From positions 50,468,001 to 50,532,000 of the forward strand of contig OZ231128.1 in assembly GCA_965153355.1 (NCBI GenBank): a stretch of DNA of 64,000 nucleotides, written 5' to 3'. Source of the DNA: Flaccisagitta enflata (Eukaryota > Chaetognatha > Sagittoidea > Aphragmophora). Below are positions 42,666-51,045 of this stretch, piece after piece; positions within the stretch are counted from its first letter, which is position 1; each line of letters begins with the position of its first letter. The notes under the pieces were generated by a model that saw only the letters and a program-made list of their open reading frames with translations, made no database searches and was not told the DNA's origin. A program made the translations under genes and the position numbers.

Positions 42666-44909
42666 TTAGCTGGCGGTCTGATTTTTCCAAGACCTGGTTC
42701 GATTTTTCTTATTCCCAGGCTTGAGAGCGTCTTTTTGCGACGGGATCTGCTGACCGACTTTTTCTGCTGGAGAAGACGCAGGAGGTGGAGATGCTGCATC
42801 GCAATTCGGCGCCAGTCGAAATTTTGGACGTACAGCGGACGCAGTTTTAAAATCGACGGCCATAGCCGCCTTTGCGCGTTCCACCGCTTCCTCTTTCTTC
42901 TTAGCCTTCATCGCACAGGCCTGCTTCTCCTTTTCAAGCTGCTTCTCCAGTTCCACGACTCGCTTATTGCCTTTGACCACCTCATTGTCCGCAGCCATTG
43001 CTGCTCGACGAGCATCGTCTTTCTCCTTTTGGATATTGCGACGAATTCGCTCGTCTAAGACTTGACGAGCCGCTTCAACTCGTTGACGCGGCGGAAGCGA
43101 CGCGAAGAAGTCTTTTGGAAGCCGTGATGCTAAATTCTTCACCACCCCCAATGGAGCATTTGAGGTCAGTAAAGAGGCTTCTCGTAGCAATGACTCGGCG
43201 ATGTGGTGTCCATGCGCAGGATCAAAGGCTGGATCCGACGGGGGAGGCGGGTTCTGCACTTGCTGCAGACCTTGGGCAGACTCGGTTTGCTGACGAGGCG
43301 CTACACCAGCTTTAACAGATGCTGAAGCACCGCCAACTAGTTCGCTTCCTACCGCGGCTTTTGATGGCTGCGAGTGAAAGGAAGACGCTCCCGTCTGCTG
43401 ACCAGAGCCTTGAGGTTTAACAGCGGACGCCGAAGCACCGCAAGTAGAACCTCCCTTGGTTGCTGCTTTGTGCTTCTTCCCAGCTCTCTTGGTCTTCTTC
43501 CCCTTTGCTGCTGCTGCCCCAGGCGCCTGATCCAGCTTCTGGGTTGCTGCCAACGTTGCCGTCGACGAACCGCTTGAAGCTTCTCCTTGGCCTTTGGGCG
43601 TTACTGCTGCAGGGGGCGCGCCTGGAGGCGCTTGAAGGGGGCCTTTGCTTTTGGAATCTGGCCCTTTTTGTTGACTCGGCACATTGCGCGTTTGTGGAGT
43701 CTTTCCCCGACGTGATCTCTTCGATTTTTGTGAGGGAGTGACGTCACGAGGACCCTGTTGCTGCTGATTTGGGGGATGAACCAATCCAGGGCGCGATTGA
43801 CGGCTTCCTGATGCTGTAGAGTGAATTGCCGCTGATGTAGCTGCGGCTGCGTCGAGCACGAATACCGCTGGTGGAATTGCGGAAGCGTCGACGGAAGTTG
43901 CACCAGGAGGCTTCGGAGCCGCATTCTTCCTCTTCGTCGCCTGGACCATGCGACGAACCTCCTTATCATGCTCCCTCCTTCTCTTATTGCTTTGGATTTT
44001 GCGCTCCAGAGTCTCCGAGCCAAGCTCTGTTTGATTAGCCGATGAGCGCATGAGAGTTTGTTTGTTGCAGCATACCGAAAGTTTTTCAAACTCTTTGAAG
44101 AGGAGAGACACTTCGACGTCCGGGCTGATGATACGATACCACCAACGCGCCTGCATCCGTTGGTGTTTCTCTTCCGGCGTCGCAGTGTCCACTTCCGGGT
44201 CAATGTCTTTCTCCACCACCTCCCCATTCACCAACACCTCCTCCTCCATTTCCATCCCCTCCTCCTCCACTCTTGCTCCATCATTGACCAATCTCTCTCT
44301 CTCTTCGCCCCCGCTGCGTTGATGTGCAGCTGCAGACGCTTGATCACGAGACGCTGGGCACCCGAAATCAAGGCAGGGTTGGCGAGGCGATGGGGGCAAA
44401 TCCGACGATGATGACGCCGCCGCGAAGTGGTGAATAAGTCCGTCGGCGGCCGATTGATCGAACCGCCTCGAACCTCCATCTCTGATGACCACCAATGGAG
44501 GAAGCGACGCGGGATCAACGGCGTTGGATGGCTGTTGACGATTTACCAACGCATCATCTTGTTGACGCTTTTTATTCGCCATTTTTGCGTCGACGACGGA
44601 ACGAAGGTCGCCATTGAAGGCTGCCAGCGCGACAGCCTCCTCCTCCGCCCCGAACGACGTCGTGGATGCAGATCCCTCTCGAGTTGAGCCGTCGTTGAAG
44701 AGTCGATGGAGATCCAAGGACCCGTACGACGTCGACACGTCGGCTTCAGCCTCGAGACGCTGCTGACGGGACATCTTGACTCCGACGAGCGACTTCAAGA
44801 TGCGAACTGACTTCGTAGATGGAATGACGTCGTCAGCGGAAGCTTTGAAATGTTCGTGTTGAAGAACTGATAAAGGTAAGAACGGATTTGGCACAAATAA
44901 TATGTACAT
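42666..44909 (-). CDS. Extra ORF of the BEL/Pao element, 747 codons, unknown function
   Basis: A long open frame sits where some LTR elements carry env, after integrase. I recognise no family. An internal start at 44774 (MSRQQRLEAEADVSTSYG) may be the true one; a pyrimidine-rich tract ending in CAG at about 44867 could be a splice acceptor for a subgenomic mRNA. From the N-terminus: an acidic region around residues 200-245 (EEEGMEMEEEVLVNGEVVEKD), a predicted helical basic part (KIQSNKRRREHDKEVRRM), a long Ala/Pro/Gln/Ser/Lys-rich disordered middle with KGKKTKRAGKKHK, and a C-terminal coiled coil (VVELEKQLEKEKQ...AKKKEEAVERAKAAM). There is no signal peptide, no transmembrane span and no cysteine-rich ectodomain, so it is not an envelope glycoprotein. 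It may bind nucleic acid. The frame is fully open while gag and pol are broken, which suggests selection or recent intactness. Confidence 0.7.
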   Translation of the reverse strand: MYILFVPNPFLPLSVLQHEHFKASADDVIPSTKSVRILKSLVGVKMSRQQRLEAEADVSTSYGSLDLHRLFNDGSTREGSASTTSFGAEEEAVALAAFNGDLRSVVDAKMANKKRQQDDALVNRQQPSNAVDPASLPPLVVIRDGGSRRFDQSAADGLIHHFAAASSSSDLPPSPRQPCLDFGCPASRDQASAAAHQRSGGEERERLVNDGARVEEEGMEMEEEVLVNGEVVEKDIDPEVDTATPEEKHQRMQARWWYRIISPDVEVSLLFKEFEKLSVCCNKQTLMRSSANQTELGSETLERKIQSNKRRREHDKEVRRMVQATKRKNAAPKPPGATSVDASAIPPAVFVLDAAAATSAAIHSTASGSRQSRPGLVHPPNQQQQGPRDVTPSQKSKRSRRGKTPQTRNVPSQQKGPDSKSKGPLQAPPGAPPAAVTPKGQGEASSGSSTATLAATQKLDQAPGAAAAKGKKTKRAGKKHKAATKGGSTCGASASAVKPQGSGQQTGASSFHSQPSKAAVGSELVGGASASVKAGVAPRQQTESAQGLQQVQNPPPPSDPAFDPAHGHHIAESLLREASLLTSNAPLGVVKNLASRLPKDFFASLPPRQRVEAARQVLDERIRRNIQKEKDDARRAAMAADNEVVKGNKRVVELEKQLEKEKQACAMKAKKKEEAVERAKAAMAVDFKTASAVRPKFRLAPNCDAASPPPASSPAEKVGQQIPSQKDALKPGNKKNRTRSWKNQTAS

Positions 44910-45127
44910 ATAGACAGAGCGAATGAATCAGTGTTTTGATGTGTAAATGGAAATGGACAACATAATTGACAAGAGGAAAGATGAAAGCATGGATAATCAG
45001 AACCAAATATGAATAATAACAACTCTTTGTAAATATAACAAGTCAGAGTATCAATCACTCATATCTATAGTTACTAATGGACAGGCCCATGCGCCTTTTT
45101 CTCTCTCTCTCAAAAACTTAGCGTTTT
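44910..45127 (-). other. Spacer between integrase and the extra ORF
   Basis: About 220 bases, AT-rich on the coding strand with a CTTACCTTTATCAG tract near its end. It separates the pol stop from the extra ORF and could hold splice or internal initiation signals. Confidence 0.4.
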
Positions 45128-47041
45128 TTATGAGTCCAATTCCAGCCGCACGAGCTTCGTGCGGTCTTTCGTCACGATCTTTCCATCCTGGCGCCGGATG
45201 TGAGCCCTCCGGACATGGGCTGACGAACCCTCGACGCCCATGACACGTCCTAAACTCCAATTGTGACGAGGCAGCGTTTCGTCCATGACGATGACCATGT
45301 CATCCACCGCAAAGTCTTTCTCGGATCTCGACCATTTGCTTCGCGCGTGAAGAAGCGACAAGTATTCGACCCTCCATGATTTCCAAAATGCATCCACACG
45401 CGATTGCGCACGCCTCCATTGAATCTTCGCAGAGTCGGCGTCAGAGTTGACGCCTTGTTGCACCAGATCTAGAGGGGCATGGCCGGATGTAGATGGATTG
45501 AGGATATGATTCGGTGTAAGGGCCTCAGAGTCATTTGGATCATCGCTGAGCGCTGTCAGAGGACGGCGATTGAGAATTCCTTCAACTTCGACAACGGCAG
45601 TGTTGAAGGCGTCGACGTGGAGGATGGCGCCAGTTGAGATGGAAGCAAGATGGCGCTTAAAGAGAGCGACGATTCTCTCCCACACCCCTCCATAGTGGGG
45701 TGTTCTCGGCGTGATAAAGTCCCACCGAAGGCCGCGCCGCTGCAGTTCGGGAGTTGACGAGCGGTTCCAAGCTTCCATTTCCTTCTTGAGGATGTTATTG
45801 GCGCCTACTAGATTCGTTCCGCAATCTGAAGTGAAACGGCGGATTCCTGGGCGCCTTGCTGCAAAGCGGATGATTGCATTTACCATCGCATCAGCTGACA
45901 TGTTGAAGAGCAATTCCACATGGACGGCGCGTGACACGAAACAGGTGAACACTGCGATCCACACCTTGTGATCAGCACGCCCGTTCATCTTCACTAGGAA
46001 ATGCCCCATGACATCCAATCCAGTCTCTGCAAAAACAGGTGCAGGATTGACGCGATTTGATGGAAGATTGGCCATTTGCTGATTTGCGTTCTTTTTAAAG
46101 TTCTTCTGGCATCTGAAGCACGTATTGACGACGCTCTTGACAGCCTGAAGACCTTTTGTAATCCACACAAACTGGCGTAATTGGCACAACGTATGCTTTG
46201 CACCCGCGTGAAAATCATTGTGATGATAATGGCGAATCAATGATCTCACATTCTCGTCTTTTGGCGGCAGGATGAAGGGAAATTTAGCGTCATGTGCGAT
46301 GTCGGCGTTTTCCAATCGGGCCGACGCGAATGATACCGTCGCGTTTACGAAAGGATTCAATTTCCGCATCTCTTTATTTTTGATGATGAAGTCATGACGG
46401 CTTTCTGGCTTGAAGACTTTTCCCAACTCCAATTGTTCAAAGACGTCTGAATAATGATGCCGCTGCATTGACTTGACGAGCTGTTTGCGCGCCTCCTCCA
46501 AAACGTCTTGCGTCACTTCCGGTTTAGGAAGGAGATCCTTTGTTGCTCTTGTTCGCCCTTGATACGCTCTCCACCTTTTGGCTGCGATAAGAACCATGCC
46601 GATGATCCGCAACTTGTGCATCCATTTTCCCCGAGAAGCTGCTGCAAGAAGTATCGTGTCAGCCACTTCTTTCTTTTCACTTTCAGCCACATACAATGCG
46701 GCGACTTGTGCAGAAATAGGGCACGTCGCGATGTTCGTCTTTGGCCATTGATCTTCGGGAAGACGCAAAAATGCGGGACCGTGATGGAATTGACGCCATT
46801 TTTCGGCTTCATGGGCCTGGATGCCTCTGCTGCAGTGGTCCGCCGGGTTGTTTGACGAATCAACCCAGCGCCACTGTTGAGGATCAGACCCGCTATGGAT
46901 CTTGGAGAGACGATTGGCGAAAAATACAGGCCTCGGTTTCGCCGGATTGTAAATCATCTTCAGTGCAGATTCAGAATCAGACCAAAATCTGACGACGAGA
47001 TTGTCCAAGTTGATGGTCCTTCCGACGAAGCGTTGAGCTGC
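45128..47041 (-). CDS. BEL/Pao pol, RNase H end and integrase
   Basis: This frame takes over from the RT frame after a +1 shift at about 47042. It starts in RNase H (VVRFWSDSESALKMI with the third catalytic acid, then WVDSSNNPADHCSRG with the last one). Integrase follows: the zinc-binding HHCC part (HYHHNDFHAG...CFRCQK), the DDE core (GLDVMGHFLV, FTSDCGTNLVGA, HYGGVWERIV) and the BEL-type C-terminal domain (DDMVIVMDETLPRHNWSLGRV). Integrase inserts the cDNA into host DNA. All visible catalytic acids are present. The open frame extends upstream to 47233, but that part is out of frame with conserved pol. Confidence 0.92.
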   Translation of the reverse strand, partial: AAQRFVGRTINLDNLVVRFWSDSESALKMIYNPAKPRPVFFANRLSKIHSGSDPQQWRWVDSSNNPADHCSRGIQAHEAEKWRQFHHGPAFLRLPEDQWPKTNIATCPISAQVAALYVAESEKKEVADTILLAAASRGKWMHKLRIIGMVLIAAKRWRAYQGRTRATKDLLPKPEVTQDVLEEARKQLVKSMQRHHYSDVFEQLELGKVFKPESRHDFIIKNKEMRKLNPFVNATVSFASARLENADIAHDAKFPFILPPKDENVRSLIRHYHHNDFHAGAKHTLCQLRQFVWITKGLQAVKSVVNTCFRCQKNFKKNANQQMANLPSNRVNPAPVFAETGLDVMGHFLVKMNGRADHKVWIAVFTCFVSRAVHVELLFNMSADAMVNAIIRFAARRPGIRRFTSDCGTNLVGANNILKKEMEAWNRSSTPELQRRGLRWDFITPRTPHYGGVWERIVALFKRHLASISTGAILHVDAFNTAVVEVEGILNRRPLTALSDDPNDSEALTPNHILNPSTSGHAPLDLVQQGVNSDADSAKIQWRRAQSRVDAFWKSWRVEYLSLLHARSKWSRSEKDFAVDDMVIVMDETLPRHNWSLGRVMGVEGSSAHVRRAHIRRQDGKIVTKDRTKLVRLELDS

Positions 47042-47042
47042 A

Positions 47043-48950
47043 CTGCCTTTCTGCGGATACAATCTCGACGCGTGGAACGCTGTTGTGATGAGAAGCACGT
47101 TTTGGATTGAGTGGAATGACGTGAGATTTGGAGGCGATGAATGAAATGTGAACATCTCCATCTCGGTTGACCTGACGTCGATATGCAACCGCTCCATATC
47201 CGCCTTTTGGCGCCGCATCGCAGAAGATCTCAATTGTTATTTCCGCAATGTCACTATTGTCGACGCCGCCATTCCACCAGCGTTCGATTCGGTATTGTTG
47301 TAGAAGAGGCCAAGATGAAGTGTAGCGGAAGAAGGATTCCTCGACGCTTTCTTCCAAGGGCGAATCCCATCCCACTTCCTGTGGACGACAGAGTTGAAGG
47401 TGACGTCTGCCGATGTATGCGCTTGGGCTCCAAAATCCCAATGGATCATAAAGTTTAGCTTGCATGGAGACCAATTGACGAGGTGTTTTTGCTCTGAGAG
47501 TTTTGAATTCTTCGTCGCAGATGAAGATGAAGACGTCTTCCGCCGGAAGCCATGAGACGCCCAACACCTTCGTCGGCGCATCATCTTGCTTATCTGAGAT
47601 GGGAATTGGCACGTTCGGATCTCCATCCATCAACTGCCGCGCATTACTTTTCCACTTCACAAGATCCATCCCGCCTTCAGCCATCGCCGCCACTGCATCC
47701 ACCTTCAACTGCAGTGCTTCGTCAACCGAATCCCCACCCCCACTTCCGTCGTCGACGTAGAAGCCGAAACGAATAAGATCGTAGACGTTGTAGGGATACT
47801 TGGGCCGGATTACTTCAGCATGCTTTCTGACGGTGAAAGATGTGACGAATGAGCTGGATTGGCTGCCGAAGACGTGTGATAAGAACAAATTCAAGATGGC
47901 TTCTCGTAGAGTACGGTCTTTGAACCAAAAGAATCTGAACAAATCAGCGTCGTCAGGATGGACGCGGATTTGGTGGAAGAACGCCTTTATGTCACACATA
48001 AAGGCGATCTTCCACTGACGAAAGCGCATGAGAATGTCCATCAGGCTATTCATCAAATTTGGGCCTCCGACGAGCAGATCATTGAGTGAGATCCCGTCGG
48101 TCGCCGCACGCGCATCGTGACATACGCGCGTTTTTCCGCGCAATTCGACGATATGAAGCGGCAAATACCAGCGCGGCTTCTCAATGCCGTCGTCGTCGTC
48201 GACGTTGTCGATTTCAATCGCCACTCCCGTCTCGTAAAACTTCTCGATTTCACGGAAGACTCTTTCTTTGAAGGCTGGATCACGCTTGAAGCGAAAACGT
48301 TGATTACCGAGTCGCTTCATCGCAGTTGGTCGTGATTTCACTCTTCTCAGAATCTCCATGATTTTTTCATGATGAAATTTCCATGTGACGGGAGCAAAGT
48401 ATTTTTTCACAATTGGGCAAAAGTATATCTTTTCCTCTAACGTTTTGCACGCTCTGACATTTTCAAGGGAATCACCCATCTCCTCTTGCGAGACGATTGA
48501 TGATGCAAAGTCATGGTAGAAGATGCGGTCGATGTTGCTGTTGAGGACGCGATTGTCGAGGATGCGATCGATGTTATCGTTGAGGACGCGGTCATCCGTC
48601 GCGATAGCGTTGATCGACGCAATATCTCGTCCTCTTTTTCCCGTTTTTCCGCATACAGTCCAACCGAATAGACATCTGAAGCAAGTCAAAGATCCTGAAG
48701 GCCCTCGACGGATTTCTTGAGCGACGGCGGCATCCGCATGCGCCGCTCCGATAATCATCATCACACCGCCTTCGGCTTCTGGAAATTTTACGCCTTCGAT
48801 GTGAGGTTGGTCAGATAGGTCGCGGAGAAAAGGAGGAATATCGCGTTCGCTCGTTAACAAATCACCCACCAATGCGTCGCTGATGTCGACGACGTATTCC
48901 TCGTCGACCGATTGCATGGTAAATGATGCGATGAAACGATCCTCAACAAC
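47043..48950 (-). CDS. BEL/Pao pol, protease end, reverse transcriptase, RNase H start
   Basis: After a +1 shift near 48951 the frame carries the end of the protease region (MMIIGAAHADAAVAQEIRRG and the LFGWTVCGK box typical of BEL/Pao). RT follows: DIKAFFHQIRVHPDD has the first catalytic aspartate and FGFYVDDGS the YVDD box. Connection and RNase H come next (IEIFCDAAPKGGYGAVAYR, then VPRVEIVSAE). An ATG at 48917 is the first in frame but is probably not a start, because conserved sequence extends upstream of it. The frame leaves conserved sequence at about 47043 and meets a stop at 46977. Confidence 0.92.
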
Positions 48951-49170
48951 ATGACTTCACAGTAATCACCGTCATTTGCACTGTTTTTGTTGGAATCAGA
49001 AGACTGCGAATAACGCTGGTACTGATCACATCACGATCAGCGCCTGAGTCGATCATAGCATATATCGTCCTCTGCGCACCCGAAGAATTGTTTAAGATAG
49101 TCACTGGAACGATCGGACGGACAACGTCGTCGAATGAAGAGACGGACCGCGACGTTGCCGTCGCCGCCAG
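48946..49170 (-). CDS. BEL/Pao aspartic protease region
   Basis: Directly after the gag UGA (49171-49173) the same frame stays open and reads VVRPIVPVTILNNSSGAQRT, then IYAMIDSGADRDVIS, the D-S/T-G active site of retroviral-type aspartic proteases. It ends at a UGA (48943-48945), but the conserved reading passes into the pol frame by a +1 shift at about 48951. The protease cuts Gag-Pol and acts as a dimer. Confidence 0.85.
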
Positions 49171-51045
49171 TCATGCCGTGGCGTTAGGAGAGATGATTTC
49201 CGTTGGATCGGCTGCCTCCGTCGTCGACGGAGTTGTTGGTGCTGCTGCAGCCGCATCCTCTGACTTTTTGAAGGGAGCTAGCGGTACTTTATTTCCCTGC
49301 TTATTTTCTCCTTTCTTCTCTTCCCTTTCTTCTTTCTTGTAGGTGCGCCCGTGGAGAATCGTTGCGTGCCGCTTCTTGCAGGTTTGGCAAGTCGGCCTGT
49401 TCACGCATCCTTTGGCGTTGTGTCCTGGCGCGAGACAGTGGAAGCAAAGACGACGAGACATGATCTTTTGAACTCTCGCGTCCACTTCCAACTCTAACAG
49501 TTGATGACAGTTTTCTGTTTGATGCATTCCACTGCAGACGTTGCAGCGGTCCGTCGACTGCGTCTTTTGCTTGCCATTGGTCAAGGCATCTTCATATGAT
49601 GATGGCGCTTCTTTCTCTGTAGTTGCGACTGCTGCCACTGATGCTGTTTTGCAGCTGACGCCTTTGTTGCGCTGAATCACTGCCCATGTCTCGATCAAGT
49701 TGACCAAATTGTCGAATGAAAACATTTGTCCATTTAGGGCTGCTTCATGTTGCTTTTCCCAGAATTTATCTGCAAGATGAGGGACCCTCTTGTTGAGGAT
49801 CTCCTGCAGCAGCTCGTCACGATAGCATTGTTGCACTTCTCCACAGGTCCTCGCAATCTTCTTTGCCTTTTGCAACCTTGCAGACAAATTGAAATGCCTT
49901 GCATGGTCGGCCGACTGGATCTTCGCCTCCGCGACGATTTCGTTGAACAGCGCCGCAATGTTGCAGCGCCTTGCCATGAAGACGACGTCCATTTTTGCGA
50001 AGGCGTCGTCAATCTCTCCTCTTGCTGTCGCTTCAGTTGCATCAATCGTCGCAGTTTCAATGATCTCTTTTGCCGGACCAGCAAACCACTTAGGCAATTC
50101 CAATAAGATATCCATTTGCGTCAAGCCTTCATGCTTCTCAGCATCTTTAAACTTCCTCTTCCACATCATAAAGTCAGTGGACGAAAGCTCCTGCAGAGGC
50201 TTCTCAGGTCTTGCTCTCTCCAACGCTTTGAGGCCGACCTCCCTTGCTCGCATGAGATCATTGTACGTCGCTCTTTCCAAAAACCTGTCCAGAGCCGGAT
50301 TGTTGGGCATCTGAACGTGAACTTCCGGTTGACGGGCTACTTGGTGATGCTCCACTTGATGATACGCTGGGGGTTGTTGGACGAAAGCGTATTGACCCCC
50401 GATTTTCACCGGAGATCTCTTTTTGGTGGTTTTTACGCTCCACCCCACTTCCTCTTGCTGATTCACTTGTTGTTGACGATCATCTTGATGGAATCGGGGA
50501 GCATCAAAATCTTGGCGGACGTACTGTCGTTGTTGTTGTTCTTCTTTTCGCTGTTTTTCTTCTGCTCTCGCTGCGGCAAGGTCAAAGTCTCTCTGCTGAA
50601 TCTGCATCTTCAAACTGTCCACTTCTTGCTGCAAACGTTGATTCTGCTGGACAACTTCCGCTTGAGGCGTTGCTAGAGGCGCTTGCGCTACTTTCGGCGC
50701 CTTCGGCTGCAATCCATTCGTTGTCTTCTTAGGAGCGACTTTTCTTCTTTCTTTATCTTGCAGCTGTTGTGCCAACTTCGCGTCAGCGGCCTCCTGCTTC
50801 TGCCTCCTGCGCATCGCCTCCGTTGCATCACCCCCGCTTCCGGCTGTGTTGAAGACCTTTTCCTCTTGATGGGGAAGACCAGTCTCCCTTCTAGCAGAGC
50901 CAATCTGCTTCTCGAAGATCACTTCCGGTGCGGTGGGGAGAATCGTTGCCGCTGGGGTTTGATGATGCTGATCCTGATGCTGTTGCTGTTGTTGAAGCCG
51001 TTGCTGCTGCCACTGTTGATGTTGAAGCTGCTGTTGCTGGTCAGG
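49171..51045 (-). CDS. BEL/Pao gag, C-terminal frame with zinc knuckles
   Basis: Following a +1 shift at about 51044-51046 this frame holds a Gln-rich linker, a coiled coil (VVQQNQRLQQEVDSLKMQIQ), a capsid-like helical region (FMMWKRKFKDAEKHEG... to FSFDNLVNLIETW) and nucleocapsid zinc knuckles: CNVCSGMHQTENC, CFHCLAPGHNAKGC (CX2CX4HX4C) and CQTCKKRHATILH, the last typical of BEL/Pao. A Lys/Glu-rich tail ends at a UGA at 49171-49173, and protease follows in the same frame. Gag forms the particle and packages RNA. The open frame goes up to 51165, but that part is in a low-complexity overlap. Confidence 0.9.
   Translation of the reverse strand, partial: PDQQQQLQHQQWQQQRLQQQQQHQDQHHQTPAATILPTAPEVIFEKQIGSARRETGLPHQEEKVFNTAGSGGDATEAMRRRQKQEAADAKLAQQLQDKERRKVAPKKTTNGLQPKAPKVAQAPLATPQAEVVQQNQRLQQEVDSLKMQIQQRDFDLAAARAEEKQRKEEQQQRQYVRQDFDAPRFHQDDRQQQVNQQEEVGWSVKTTKKRSPVKIGGQYAFVQQPPAYHQVEHHQVARQPEVHVQMPNNPALDRFLERATYNDLMRAREVGLKALERARPEKPLQELSSTDFMMWKRKFKDAEKHEGLTQMDILLELPKWFAGPAKEIIETATIDATEATARGEIDDAFAKMDVVFMARRCNIAALFNEIVAEAKIQSADHARHFNLSARLQKAKKIARTCGEVQQCYRDELLQEILNKRVPHLADKFWEKQHEAALNGQMFSFDNLVNLIETWAVIQRNKGVSCKTASVAAVATTEKEAPSSYEDALTNGKQKTQSTDRCNVCSGMHQTENCHQLLELEVDARVQKIMSRRLCFHCLAPGHNAKGCVNRPTCQTCKKRHATILHGRTYKKEEREEKKGENKQGNKVPLAPFKKSEDAAAAAPTTPSTTEAADPTEIISPNATA

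Noticed and set aside
42666-44909. Extra ORF as an envelope gene
   Set aside because: No signal peptide, transmembrane segment, cysteine pattern or furin-like site. The composition is basic, disordered and coiled-coil.
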